A stretch of 64,000 nucleotides of DNA from JAIVJG01 sp964236735 (GTDB taxonomy: Bacteria; Acidobacteriota; Blastocatellia; Pyrinomonadales; Pyrinomonadaceae), in NCBI GenBank assembly GCA_964236735.1, contig CAXSFM010000013.1, positions 62,001 to 126,000 on the forward strand. Direction: 5' to 3'. The notes under the pieces are model-generated. The model made no database searches, had not been told where the DNA came from, and saw only the letters and a program-made list of their open reading frames with translations. Position 1 is the first letter of the stretch. Every line of letters starts with the position of its first letter. Positions 40,908-48,719 of this stretch are shown here, piece after piece. Both the position numbers and the translations under genes were made by a program.

Positions 40908-41934
40908 GCAGATTCGCATCGGCATCTTCGGCGGCTCCGGCTATGGCGGATCGGAGTTGTTGCGGATTCTCCTGTTTCACCCGCGCGCGGAAGTTGTGCT
41001 GGTGACGGCGAACGAGCACGCGGGCAAAGCCGTCGGCGAAGTGCATAAAAATTTGTACGGGCTGACCGACTTGCGTTTTGTGAGCGCGCCGGCGGAGCTT
41101 GAAAGTTTGACAGACCTCGACTGCGTTTTTCTCGCGCTCCCGCACGGGCAGGCGTTGGAGATTGCGCCGCGTCTCCCGTCGCATGTGAAGGTGATTGACC
41201 TCTCCGGCGATTTTCGTTTGAACGACGCCGATGTTTTCGCCGCAGCTTACGGGCGCGAGCATACGGCAATTGATTTTCAAAAAGAGTTCGTTTATGGATT
41301 GACGGAAACTAATCGCGAGCGCATCAAGCAGGCGCGGCTCGTCAGCAATCCGGGCTGCTTCGCGACGGCGACACTGCTCGGACTCGCGCCGCTGGTCGCG
41401 AGCGATTTGTTGAGCGGGCGCGTGATCGTGGACGCCAAGACAGGCTCTTCCGGTTCGGGCGCGAAGCCTGCGGCGAACACGCATCACCCGCAACGCATGA
41501 ACTCGTTTTACGCCTACAAGCCGTTCACGCATCAGCATGTGCCGGAGATCGAGCAGGAGTTGCGCGCGGTTAGCGACTGGACGAGCGAGCTTGTTTTTAT
41601 GACGCACTCGCTGCCCGTCGCGCGCGGCATCTTCGCTTCGATTTATGCCGAGACGAAGAATGAATTGACGTTGGACGAGGCGCGCGAAATCTTCGCGGAC
41701 TTTTATCGCGAATCTTTTTTCGTGCGGCTCATCGCCGGTTCGCCCGACATCAACTGGGTAAAGACGACGAACTTTTGCGACATCGGTCTCGCCGTGCGCG
41801 GGCGGCAACTCGTCGTCTTTTCGGCGATTGATAATCTCGTCAAGGGCGCGTCGGGTCAGGCCGTGCAAAACATGAATCTGATGTTCGGCCTCGATGAGAA
41901 AGCGGGGCTGATGCTCGCCGGCGGAAATCCTTAA
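40855..41934 (+). CDS. argC: N-acetyl-gamma-glutamyl-phosphate reductase
   Basis: 359 residues from the ATG at 40855, overlapping the P-loop gene by 17 nt; AAGGAA precedes it. The Rossmann start is IGIFGGSGYGGSELLRILLF (after a proline-rich stretch DNRPPSPDPCPPPQ), with the catalytic cysteine in VSNPGCFATATLLGLAPLVA and the conserved HHPQRMNSFYAYKPFTHQHV. It makes N-acetylglutamate semialdehyde from the phosphate. The proline-rich N-terminal tail is translated from a G/C-rich repeat arm. Tightly packed with argD. Confidence 0.95.
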   Translation: MSLQFDNRPPSPDPCPPPQIRIGIFGGSGYGGSELLRILLFHPRAEVVLVTANEHAGKAVGEVHKNLYGLTDLRFVSAPAELESLTDLDCVFLALPHGQALEIAPRLPSHVKVIDLSGDFRLNDADVFAAAYGREHTAIDFQKEFVYGLTETNRERIKQARLVSNPGCFATATLLGLAPLVASDLLSGRVIVDAKTGSSGSGAKPAANTHHPQRMNSFYAYKPFTHQHVPEIEQELRAVSDWTSELVFMTHSLPVARGIFASIYAETKNELTLDEAREIFADFYRESFFVRLIAGSPDINWVKTTNFCDIGLAVRGRQLVVFSAIDNLVKGASGQAVQNMNLMFGLDEKAGLMLAGGNP

Positions 41935-41938
41935 AAGA

Positions 41939-42012
41939 AAGTTCAAGGTTCAAGGTTCAAAGTCGCTGGCGGGCTGGAAAACTTTGAACTTTGAACTTTG
42001 AACCCTGAACTT
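41939..42012. repeat. Heptamer-arm palindrome (GTTCAAG type)
   Basis: The left arm (41941-41962) has GTTCAAG units and the right arm (about 41980-42010) TTGAACT units. Located between argC and argD; the same family as the palindrome at 1040. Confidence 0.85.
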
Positions 42013-42019
42013 AAAAATT

Positions 42020-43195
42020 ATGAGCTTTGAAGAGATCGCCGCGCGCGAGGACGAGTTTCAACTCGCGACGTACAAAAAGTTTCCGTTCGCGCTCGTGCGC
42101 GGGTCGGGCGCGTGGGTCGAGACGAGCGAGGGCGAGCGTTACTTAGATTTGTACGGCGGGCACGCGGTCGCGGCGACGGGACATTGCCACCCGCACGTCG
42201 TCGAAGCGATCAAGCGTCAGTCCGAGCAGATGTTGTTCTACTCGAACCTCGTCTATTCGGACGTGCGCGCGCAGGCGGCGGAGATGTTAGTGGCGTGCGC
42301 GCCGGATGAAATCACAAAGGCGTTTTTTTGCAATTCGGGGACGGAGGCGAACGAGAACGCGATGCGGATGGCGCGCATGAAGACGAAGCGCGAGAACATC
42401 ATCACGTTCACGGGCAGCTTTCACGGGCGCACGGCGGACGCCATCAGCGCGACGTTTTTGGGGAAGTATCGCGAGATCGGACGCCCGAACGTGCCCGGCC
42501 ATTTGTGCGCGGAGTTCGGCTCGATTGAATCCGTCGAGAGTCTGGCGGATGAGACGGTCGCCGCCGTAATGTTGGAGCCGATTCAATCTATGGCGGGCGT
42601 GCGGATGAGTGCGCCGGAATTTTACAGCGCGCTCAGGCGTCTATGCGACGCGCGCGGAATGCTGCTCATTTACGATGAAGTGCAGACGGGTGTGGGGCGC
42701 ACGGGCGAATGGTTTTTCGCGGGCAGCGAGGCGGGCGCGGGCGTCGTGCCGGACATCATCACGCTGGCGAAGGCGCTGGGGAGCGGCGTGCCCGTCGGCG
42801 CGTGCCTGACGACGGAGGATGTGGCGGCGGCGATTAAAGAAAACGATCTGGGGACGACGTTCGGCGGCGGGATGCTGGCGATGGCGGCGGTGGCGGCAAC
42901 GCTCGAAGCGATTGAGGCGGACGGGATGCTCGCCAACGTGCGCGAGGTCGAGTCTTATCTGCGCGAGCGACTGACAGGCGTCCCGCACGTCGCGAATGTG
43001 CGCGGGCGCGGACTGCTCATCGGTATCGAGTTTAATGATGCGGTGGCGTCGAAAGTCCAGCAGACATTGCTTCAGGAGCGCATCATCACCGGCACGTCGA
43101 GCGACGCGCGCGTGTTGCGTCTGCTACCGCCACTATGCCTGAAGCGCGACGAGGCGGAGTTGTTCGCGTCGAAACTCGAAGCGTTGAGCTTCTGA
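42020..43195 (+). CDS. argD: Acetylornithine aminotransferase (class III)
   Basis: 391 residues. Class III PLP features: DLYGGHAVAATGHCHPHVVE, FFCNSGTEANENAMRMARMK, then LLIYDEVQTGVGRTGEWFFA and the lysine in IITLAKALGSGVPVGACLTT. It converts N-acetylglutamate semialdehyde to N-acetylornithine. The ATG is 86 bp after argC, across a repeat. A 4-nt gap separates its stop from the next gene. Consistent with an acetylated pathway leading to the acyl-ornithine carbamoyltransferase below. Confidence 0.95.
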   Translation: MSFEEIAAREDEFQLATYKKFPFALVRGSGAWVETSEGERYLDLYGGHAVAATGHCHPHVVEAIKRQSEQMLFYSNLVYSDVRAQAAEMLVACAPDEITKAFFCNSGTEANENAMRMARMKTKRENIITFTGSFHGRTADAISATFLGKYREIGRPNVPGHLCAEFGSIESVESLADETVAAVMLEPIQSMAGVRMSAPEFYSALRRLCDARGMLLIYDEVQTGVGRTGEWFFAGSEAGAGVVPDIITLAKALGSGVPVGACLTTEDVAAAIKENDLGTTFGGGMLAMAAVAATLEAIEADGMLANVREVESYLRERLTGVPHVANVRGRGLLIGIEFNDAVASKVQQTLLQERIITGTSSDARVLRLLPPLCLKRDEAELFASKLEALSF

Positions 43196-43199
43196 ATTT

Positions 43200-44555
43200 A
43201 TGAGCGACGAACTACAGCAGGCTGGCGCGCGACGTTCGACGCGAAAAAAAATGTTCGTCGTGGTCGTGGTGCTGCTCGCGCTCGCCTTCGCGTTTCGTCT
43301 CGCCTACGGTGTGTGCTCGGATTTCTGGTCGGACGATGAGCGACAGGTTTATCTCATCGGCCTCAAGTTTTACACGACGGGCGCGTGGCCTTACTTCGGG
43401 CCAGACGTGACGAATACGATTCAGATTCCGGGCGCGTTGCAGGGACTCGTCGTCGGCCTGCCGCTCTACGTCTGGCACGCGCCGGAAGCTCCTTACGTTT
43501 TACTCAACGTGCTGTCATTTGCGAGCCTCTGTTTTTTCGCGTGGTACTGCACCAGGCGTCTGCCGGAAATCCCGCGTTGGATTATCTGGGCGTGGCTTCT
43601 GACCGCACCGTGGACGCTTAACATCTCGACACACATTTTCAATCCGTCTTATGTGCTGGCTGGCGGCATCTTCTTCTTCGTCGGACTGTTTGAGACGCTG
43701 CCCTTTCTTCGTCGCGAAATCATCCCGGCGAAGTACGCAAACTTCATGCTGGGGTTGTCGCTCTGCTGGGTGATGCAGTTTCACATGTCGTGGGTCGTCC
43801 TCGCGCTGCTCTCGCTCGCGTCTCTTTTTTTTCAGTATCGAAGCGACAAAGTGAAACGCTTTCTCTCCGCGCTCGCGTGGTTCGCGGGCGGCGCGGCTCT
43901 GACGGGAAGTTTTCTTTTGCCGACGTATTTGAAATATGGTTTGACGAACGGCGCGGGCAGCACGGGCGAAGTCGTGCAACTCAACGTGCGAACTTTGTTG
44001 AAGCACCTCAATCCGGTCGAAGGCATCCTCGGACGCTTTTTATCTTTCGCTAGTTTCGAGTTGCCGCGCTTCATCGGCGACAGCAGTGCGACGCGATGGC
44101 AGTTCATGGAGCGTCATCTGTGGCTCGTCCCCGTCATCGTTTTTGTCGGACTCGTCGGTCTGTTGCAGCCCGCCGCGCTCGTCGCACTCTGGTTTAGACG
44201 CGAGCATAAACATGTGGAATGGCGCGCGGTCAAACTTTTCACACTGGCTTTGCTCGCGCTGCTCTACGTCAGTTTCGTCTTCTCGTTTCGCGACCCGCAC
44301 TCGCACACGTTTTACGTGACCTTTCCCGTCGCGATGCTCTACAGTCTCTATTGCTGGAGCCGTTATCTTGAGCAGCGACGCTGGCAGCGATTCGCCGCCG
44401 TCTTCATCGCATGCGGCGTCGTCTTTCACGCGGGGCTGATGCTCGACAACTACCGGCGCAAGTCCATGTACACGAACCGCGAGATACCAGCCGCCGCCAT
44501 CGAGTCGAAGGACTATCATCTGCTCGGCGAGCGACGCGAAGGCTCGCGCTATTGA
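43200..44555 (+). CDS. Multi-spanning membrane protein, GT-C-glycosyltransferase-like
   Basis: 451 residues with a dozen or so hydrophobic segments (VVVVLLALAFAFRLAYGVCS, then ILFIF-type helices such as LALLYVSFVF). A pair of acidic residues sits in the first extracytoplasmic loop (GVCSDFWSDDERQVYLIGLK), as in GT39/ArnT-like enzymes that use lipid-linked sugars. Its presence inside the arginine cluster, 4 nt after argD, is odd; it may simply have been captured by the operon. Family is a guess from topology and the acidic pair. Confidence 0.65.
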   Translation: MSDELQQAGARRSTRKKMFVVVVVLLALAFAFRLAYGVCSDFWSDDERQVYLIGLKFYTTGAWPYFGPDVTNTIQIPGALQGLVVGLPLYVWHAPEAPYVLLNVLSFASLCFFAWYCTRRLPEIPRWIIWAWLLTAPWTLNISTHIFNPSYVLAGGIFFFVGLFETLPFLRREIIPAKYANFMLGLSLCWVMQFHMSWVVLALLSLASLFFQYRSDKVKRFLSALAWFAGGAALTGSFLLPTYLKYGLTNGAGSTGEVVQLNVRTLLKHLNPVEGILGRFLSFASFELPRFIGDSSATRWQFMERHLWLVPVIVFVGLVGLLQPAALVALWFRREHKHVEWRAVKLFTLALLALLYVSFVFSFRDPHSHTFYVTFPVAMLYSLYCWSRYLEQRRWQRFAAVFIACGVVFHAGLMLDNYRRKSMYTNREIPAAAIESKDYHLLGERREGSRY

Positions 44556-44600
44556 AATTCAAGGAGAGCGACGGCGAACGCAATGCGCCGCGTGTGAGAG

Positions 44601-45608
44601 ATGAATAAAAATTACGTGACGACCGCCGATTGGACGCGCGTGGAACTCGAAGGCTTGCTCGATGCAGCGATGAGTTTCAAGCGCGGCGCGGACACGTCGC
44701 GGCCTCTCGATGGTCGCTCCATCGCGCTCGTCTTCTTCAATCCTTCCTTACGGACGCGCGCCTCGATGCAGGTCGGCGTCTATGAGCTTGGCGGAAACGC
44801 CGTCGTGCTGGAACCGGGCGGGACGAGTTGGACGCTGGAGCATCGCGAGGGCGCGGTGATGGACGGCGACAAGACGGAACATGTCAAGGAGTTCGTGCGC
44901 GTGCTCGGACGCTACTGCGCCGCCATCGGCGTCCGCACTTTCGCGCCGATGAAAAACTGGACGGAAGAGCGGCTTGATCCGGTCATCAACGCCTTCGTTA
45001 AATACGCGGACGTGCCCGTCATCAATCTCGAATCGGCGATGCATCATCCGTGTCAGGCGATGGCCGATATGCTGACCGTGCGTGAAAAACTCGGCGCGGG
45101 CAAGAAGCGCGTGCTACTGACGTGGGCGTGGCATCCGAAGCCTCTGCCGATGGCCGTGCCGAACAGTTTCGCGCTTGCTGCCGCGCAGATGGGGCACGAG
45201 TTGACCATCGCGCACCCGCCGGGCTACGAGTTGGACGAAGCGTTGATTCAAGACATCAACGTCCGCGCGTTCGACGCGGGCGCGAAAGTCACCGTTACGA
45301 ACGATGTGGAAGAAGCTTTCGACGGTGCAGAGGTCGTCTATGCAAAGAGTTGGGGCAGCCGCATGTTCTACGGCAACCCGGAGGACGACATCGAAGAGCG
45401 CGCGCCATATCGCGAACGCTGGATTATTGACGCGGAGAAAATGCGACGCACGGAGGGCGGCCTCTTCATGCACTGTCTGCCCGTGCGCCGCAACTGCATC
45501 GTGACGGACGAGGTGATTGACTCGCACGCTTCCGTCGTCATTGATGAGGCGGAGAATCGTCTGCATGTACAGAAAGCAATTATGAAAGCAGTGATAAGTG
45601 ATAAGTGA
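44601..45608 (+). CDS. argF': N-acyl-ornithine carbamoyltransferase (acetyl or succinyl)
   Basis: 335 residues. The carbamoyl-phosphate site is FFNPSLRTRASMQVGVYELG. It matches N-acetylornithine carbamoyltransferase rather than OTC: LTWAWHPKPLPMAVPNSFAL, FMHCLPVRRNCIVTDEVIDS and DEAENRLHVQKAIM with the lysine. It converts N-acylornithine to N-acylcitrulline. The region VMDGDKTEHVKEF includes the position that I recall as Glu in Xanthomonas AOTCase and Pro in Bacteroides succinyl enzyme; here it is Thr, so acyl choice is open. Its last codons, SDK and stop, are in a GTGATAA-type repeat arm. Confidence 0.9.
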   Translation: MNKNYVTTADWTRVELEGLLDAAMSFKRGADTSRPLDGRSIALVFFNPSLRTRASMQVGVYELGGNAVVLEPGGTSWTLEHREGAVMDGDKTEHVKEFVRVLGRYCAAIGVRTFAPMKNWTEERLDPVINAFVKYADVPVINLESAMHHPCQAMADMLTVREKLGAGKKRVLLTWAWHPKPLPMAVPNSFALAAAQMGHELTIAHPPGYELDEALIQDINVRAFDAGAKVTVTNDVEEAFDGAEVVYAKSWGSRMFYGNPEDDIEERAPYRERWIIDAEKMRRTEGGLFMHCLPVRRNCIVTDEVIDSHASVVIDEAENRLHVQKAIMKAVISDK

Positions 45609-45652
45609 TGAGCAGGACAGTGGTTTAACTCATCACTTATCACTTATCACTT
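45591..45652. repeat. Heptamer-arm palindrome (GTGATAA type)
   Basis: The left arm (45591-45613) and right arm (45629-45652) face each other across a short spacer. The left arm overlaps the end of the carbamoyltransferase gene, including its stop. argB follows at 45668. Confidence 0.85.
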
Positions 45653-45667
45653 CACCGGAGGTGAAAG

Positions 45668-46558
45668 ATGTCTCAAGCACGTTTAGACCTTTTGCGCGAG
45701 GCGCTGCCGTACATTCAGCGTTTCAAGGGGAAAACTTTCGTCATTAAGTTGTCCGGCAAAGTGACGGACGAAGCGGAGAACCTCGCCAGTCTCGCCGAAG
45801 AGTTGGCCTTGCTGCATCAAGTCGGTATACGCATCTGCGTCGTGCATGGCGGCGGAAAGCAGTTGAACGAATTGGCCGTGCAGTTAGGGATAGAGCAGAC
45901 GATCATCAACGGGCGGCGCGTCACCGACGACGCCACGCTCGACATGGCGAAGATGATTTTCGCGGGCAAGGTCAACACGGATATTCTCGCCGCGCTGCGT
46001 CAACGCGGCGTCGCGGCGGTCGGACTTTCAGGTGTGGACGGCAACATCGTCCACGCCGTTCGTCGCCCGGTCAGGGAAGTTTTGAATCAGGCGACGGGCG
46101 AGCGCGAGCAGGTTGACTACGGGCATGTCGGCGACGTGCTGGAAATTGACGACCGGCTCGTGCGCGTGCTGCTTGACCACGACTACCTGCCGGTCATTTC
46201 TTCGCTCGGCGCGGACGCGGACGGCGCGGTCTTCAACATCAACGCCGACACCATCGCCGCCGAAATCGCCGTCCGTCTCGAAGCCGAAAAGCTCATCATG
46301 CTCTCGGACGTGGACGGCATCTATCTGCGTCCCGGCGAGCAGGCGACGAAACTTTCGCGCCTGACGGCGGATGAAGTGCTCGCGCTCGTGCGCGACGGCG
46401 TGGCGACGGGCGGCATGATCCCAAAGCTGCAAAACATCGCGGAACTTTTGCGACGCGGCGTCCGAAGCGCGCACATCATCAAAGGCTCTCTGCGAAATGC
46501 GCTGCTCTCGGAAGTCTTCACTGATGAAGGCACGGGCACGATGATCGTCGCCGGCTGA
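45668..46558 (+). CDS. argB: Acetylglutamate kinase
   Basis: 296 residues. The glycine-rich start KTFVIKLSGKVTDEAENLAS and IRICVVHGGGKQLNELAVQL are amino-acid-kinase features. NADTIAAEIAVRLEAEKLIM and LSDVDGIYLRPGEQATKLSR follow, then VRDGVATGGMIPKLQNIAEL, typical of NAGK. It phosphorylates N-acetylglutamate, the second step of arginine synthesis. An ATG with GGAGGTG upstream. It is the last arginine gene of the run; a CACAGAGGA-type palindrome follows. Confidence 0.96.
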   Translation: MSQARLDLLREALPYIQRFKGKTFVIKLSGKVTDEAENLASLAEELALLHQVGIRICVVHGGGKQLNELAVQLGIEQTIINGRRVTDDATLDMAKMIFAGKVNTDILAALRQRGVAAVGLSGVDGNIVHAVRRPVREVLNQATGEREQVDYGHVGDVLEIDDRLVRVLLDHDYLPVISSLGADADGAVFNINADTIAAEIAVRLEAEKLIMLSDVDGIYLRPGEQATKLSRLTADEVLALVRDGVATGGMIPKLQNIAELLRRGVRSAHIIKGSLRNALLSEVFTDEGTGTMIVAG

Positions 46559-46602
46559 GGCCTTCATTTTTCCACGCGCCCGGATTTGCATGGTAGGAAT
46601 TA

Positions 46603-46690
46603 TTCACCACAGAGAACACAGAGGAAGAACCAAATCCGTCCAGCTTTTCTCTGTCTTTCCTCTGTGCTCCTCTGTGGCCTCTGTGGTGAA
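46603..46690. repeat. Palindrome of CACAGAGGA-type repeats
   Basis: The left arm (46603-46627) and right arm (46655-46690) face each other. The same family as the core of element E1, but I see no E1-type terminal repeats here. It lies between argB and tilS. Confidence 0.8.
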
Positions 46691-46728
46691 TCAGCTATCC
46701 CGTATCCACCTGATAAACGATTCAGCGA

Positions 46729-47868
46729 ATGAGTAGTCGAAGCGACAAGGCAGCGCGCCTGAGCGATTTTGTGCAACGTTTGCTCGATGAATGGAGGCGG
46801 CACGGCTGGCAAAGAGAGTGCGCGCGATTCATCCTTGCCGTCTCCGGCGGCGCGGATTCGGTCGCGCTGTTGCTGGCCTTCGATGAATTGCACAGGGCGA
46901 AGCGTTTGTCAGGTCAAGCGTTCGCGGTGGCGCATCTCGATCACGGCCTGCGCGGCGCGCGTGGAGCGGATGACGCGCACTGGGTGGCGGAGTTGGCGCG
47001 CACATTGAGATATGAATGCGTGTTGGGTCGCGCGCCGGTCAAAGAACACGCGCACGGGCGAAGAGACAATCTGGAACAGGCGGCGCGGCGCGCGAGGTAC
47101 GATTTTTTAGGCGCGACAGCGCGACGGCATGGAGCGAGCGCAATCGTGACCGCGCACACGCTCGATGATCAGGCAGAGACGGTCTTGCTAAGGCTGTTGC
47201 GCGGAAGCGGCGCGGAGGGTCTCGGCGGGATGCGCCCTGCGCGCTCGCTCGACGCAAAGGGCGATGTGTTGCTGTTGCGGCCTCTGCTCGGTTGGGCGCG
47301 GCGTGCGGACACGGTTGGATTCTGTCGCGCGCGCGGCGTTGAGTTTAGGCACGATGAGATGAATGAGGACGAGCGTTTCGCGCGCGTGCGCTTGCGAAGG
47401 AAAGTGTTGCCGTTGTTGGAGACGCTGAATCCGCGCGCCGCAGAAGCCATCGGGCGCGCGTCTGAATTGCTGCGTGAAGATGCGGCTGCGCTCGACTTGC
47501 TGGCGTCCGGGTTGTTTGAAGAGGCGAGCGTCGCGCGTGAAAAAATGGACGGCGCGAAGATGCGTGGCGCGGATGAAGCGGACGCTCGTAAAGACGCGCA
47601 TGAAATGGACGCAGATGAGCGTCATTCTGTTCCGCCTCCGTTGCGCGTCGAGATTCTGGCGGATGCGCCGGCGGCGTTGAGAAGGCGCGCGTTGAGAAAG
47701 TGGATCGCGTGCGGTCGCGGCGACTTGCGACGTTTGGAGTTGTCGCACGTCATCGCCGTCGAAAAGTTGTTGAAGGGGACGCGCGGCGGGCGCATCGCAG
47801 AGTTGCCGGGCGGATGTTTCATCGAGCGTCGGCAAGCGTTGCTGCACTTCCGCCGAAAGTTGAGTTGA
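46729..47868 (+). CDS. tilS: tRNA(Ile)-lysidine synthase
   Basis: 379 residues. The PP-loop ATPase motif ILAVSGGADSVALLLAFDEL lies near residue 35, then AVAHLDHGLRGARGADDAHW and AHTLDDQAETVLLRLLRGSG, with GMRPARSLDAKGDVLLLRPL. It modifies the CAU anticodon of an isoleucine tRNA to lysidine. The C-terminal ~130 residues vary, with an Asp/Ala-rich insertion, and the TilS substrate-binding domain is less clear. The run tilS, hpt-like, ftsH, folP is a familiar bacterial order. Confidence 0.95.
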   Translation: MSSRSDKAARLSDFVQRLLDEWRRHGWQRECARFILAVSGGADSVALLLAFDELHRAKRLSGQAFAVAHLDHGLRGARGADDAHWVAELARTLRYECVLGRAPVKEHAHGRRDNLEQAARRARYDFLGATARRHGASAIVTAHTLDDQAETVLLRLLRGSGAEGLGGMRPARSLDAKGDVLLLRPLLGWARRADTVGFCRARGVEFRHDEMNEDERFARVRLRRKVLPLLETLNPRAAEAIGRASELLREDAAALDLLASGLFEEASVAREKMDGAKMRGADEADARKDAHEMDADERHSVPPPLRVEILADAPAALRRRALRKWIACGRGDLRRLELSHVIAVEKLLKGTRGGRIAELPGGCFIERRQALLHFRRKLS

Positions 47869-47971
47869 TAAAAGTAGAGCCTGAACCCTACAATCGAAGC
47901 CGTGTTTGAGGGTCGAAATTTTTGACGGCGTTTTTATCCGCAAGTTTATAGACAGTTTGAGACGAGCTGCA

Positions 47972-48484
47972 ATGATTGAACAACCTTCTGAGATTCACAG
48001 TGCGGGGGAGATCGCCGCGCGCGTCAAAGCGGTCGCCGCAGAAATTGCGTCGGACACACGCCCGCAGGAATTGACCGTCCTCGCCCCGCTCGAAGACAAC
48101 TTCATCTTTCTCGCAGACCTCCTGCGCTCGCTCGATACGCCGCTTCGCACTTCATTTTTACGCTACGACCATCGCTCGCTCGGCGGCGTGCAGGACTTAT
48201 CTTTCATCACGCCGGTTGACATCAAAGGCCGCGATTGCCTGCTCGTCGAAGCCGTGCTCGATACGGGCGTGACGCAGGAATATTTGATGAAGCAACTCGA
48301 AGACAGGGGCGCGGCGCGCGTGCGTCTATGCGTGTTGGTGGACAAACCTGACCGGCGTCGAACACAAATCGAACCGCAATGGCGCGCGTTCGAGTCGCAC
48401 GAGGATTACGTGGTCGGATACGGCCTCGGCTTTCAGGAGCGTTGGCGCGAGTTGCCGTACTTGGCCGCGCTCAAGCGTAGTTAA
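47972..48484 (+). CDS. Hypoxanthine phosphoribosyltransferase-like protein
   Basis: 170 residues from the ATG at 47972. The PRPP-binding motif is CLLVEAVLDTGVTQEYLMKQ near 105, where most HPRTs have two acidic residues (VED...DTG); the second is alanine here. The N-terminal loop is APLEDNFIFLADLLRSLDTP, lacking the usual KGG. It still has DYVVGYGLGFQERWRELPYL, typical of HPRT ends. The position after tilS and before ftsH is the classic hpt position. It may be a purine salvage enzyme with altered site or a regulator. Confidence 0.75.
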   Translation: MIEQPSEIHSAGEIAARVKAVAAEIASDTRPQELTVLAPLEDNFIFLADLLRSLDTPLRTSFLRYDHRSLGGVQDLSFITPVDIKGRDCLLVEAVLDTGVTQEYLMKQLEDRGAARVRLCVLVDKPDRRRTQIEPQWRAFESHEDYVVGYGLGFQERWRELPYLAALKRS

Positions 48485-48719
48485 AACGCCGTGCGCGCGG
48501 CTGGCCTTCTCTGCGACTCGTCGCATGTGGTGATTCAGGGAAGGGCACAACGTGGCGTAGCGTATGGGCATCCAAAGAATGCCCGGCTGTCGTATAAGTT
48601 TTCGAGTTAATGGTTCTTTCAAAGACGACGGCGGCGGGCGCGAAATTTCAAGGCGGGTAGCTGAAAAGCGACAAAGGACGCCGAAATAGTTTATTATCGG
48701 CGGCGGAGGCAAAAATATT

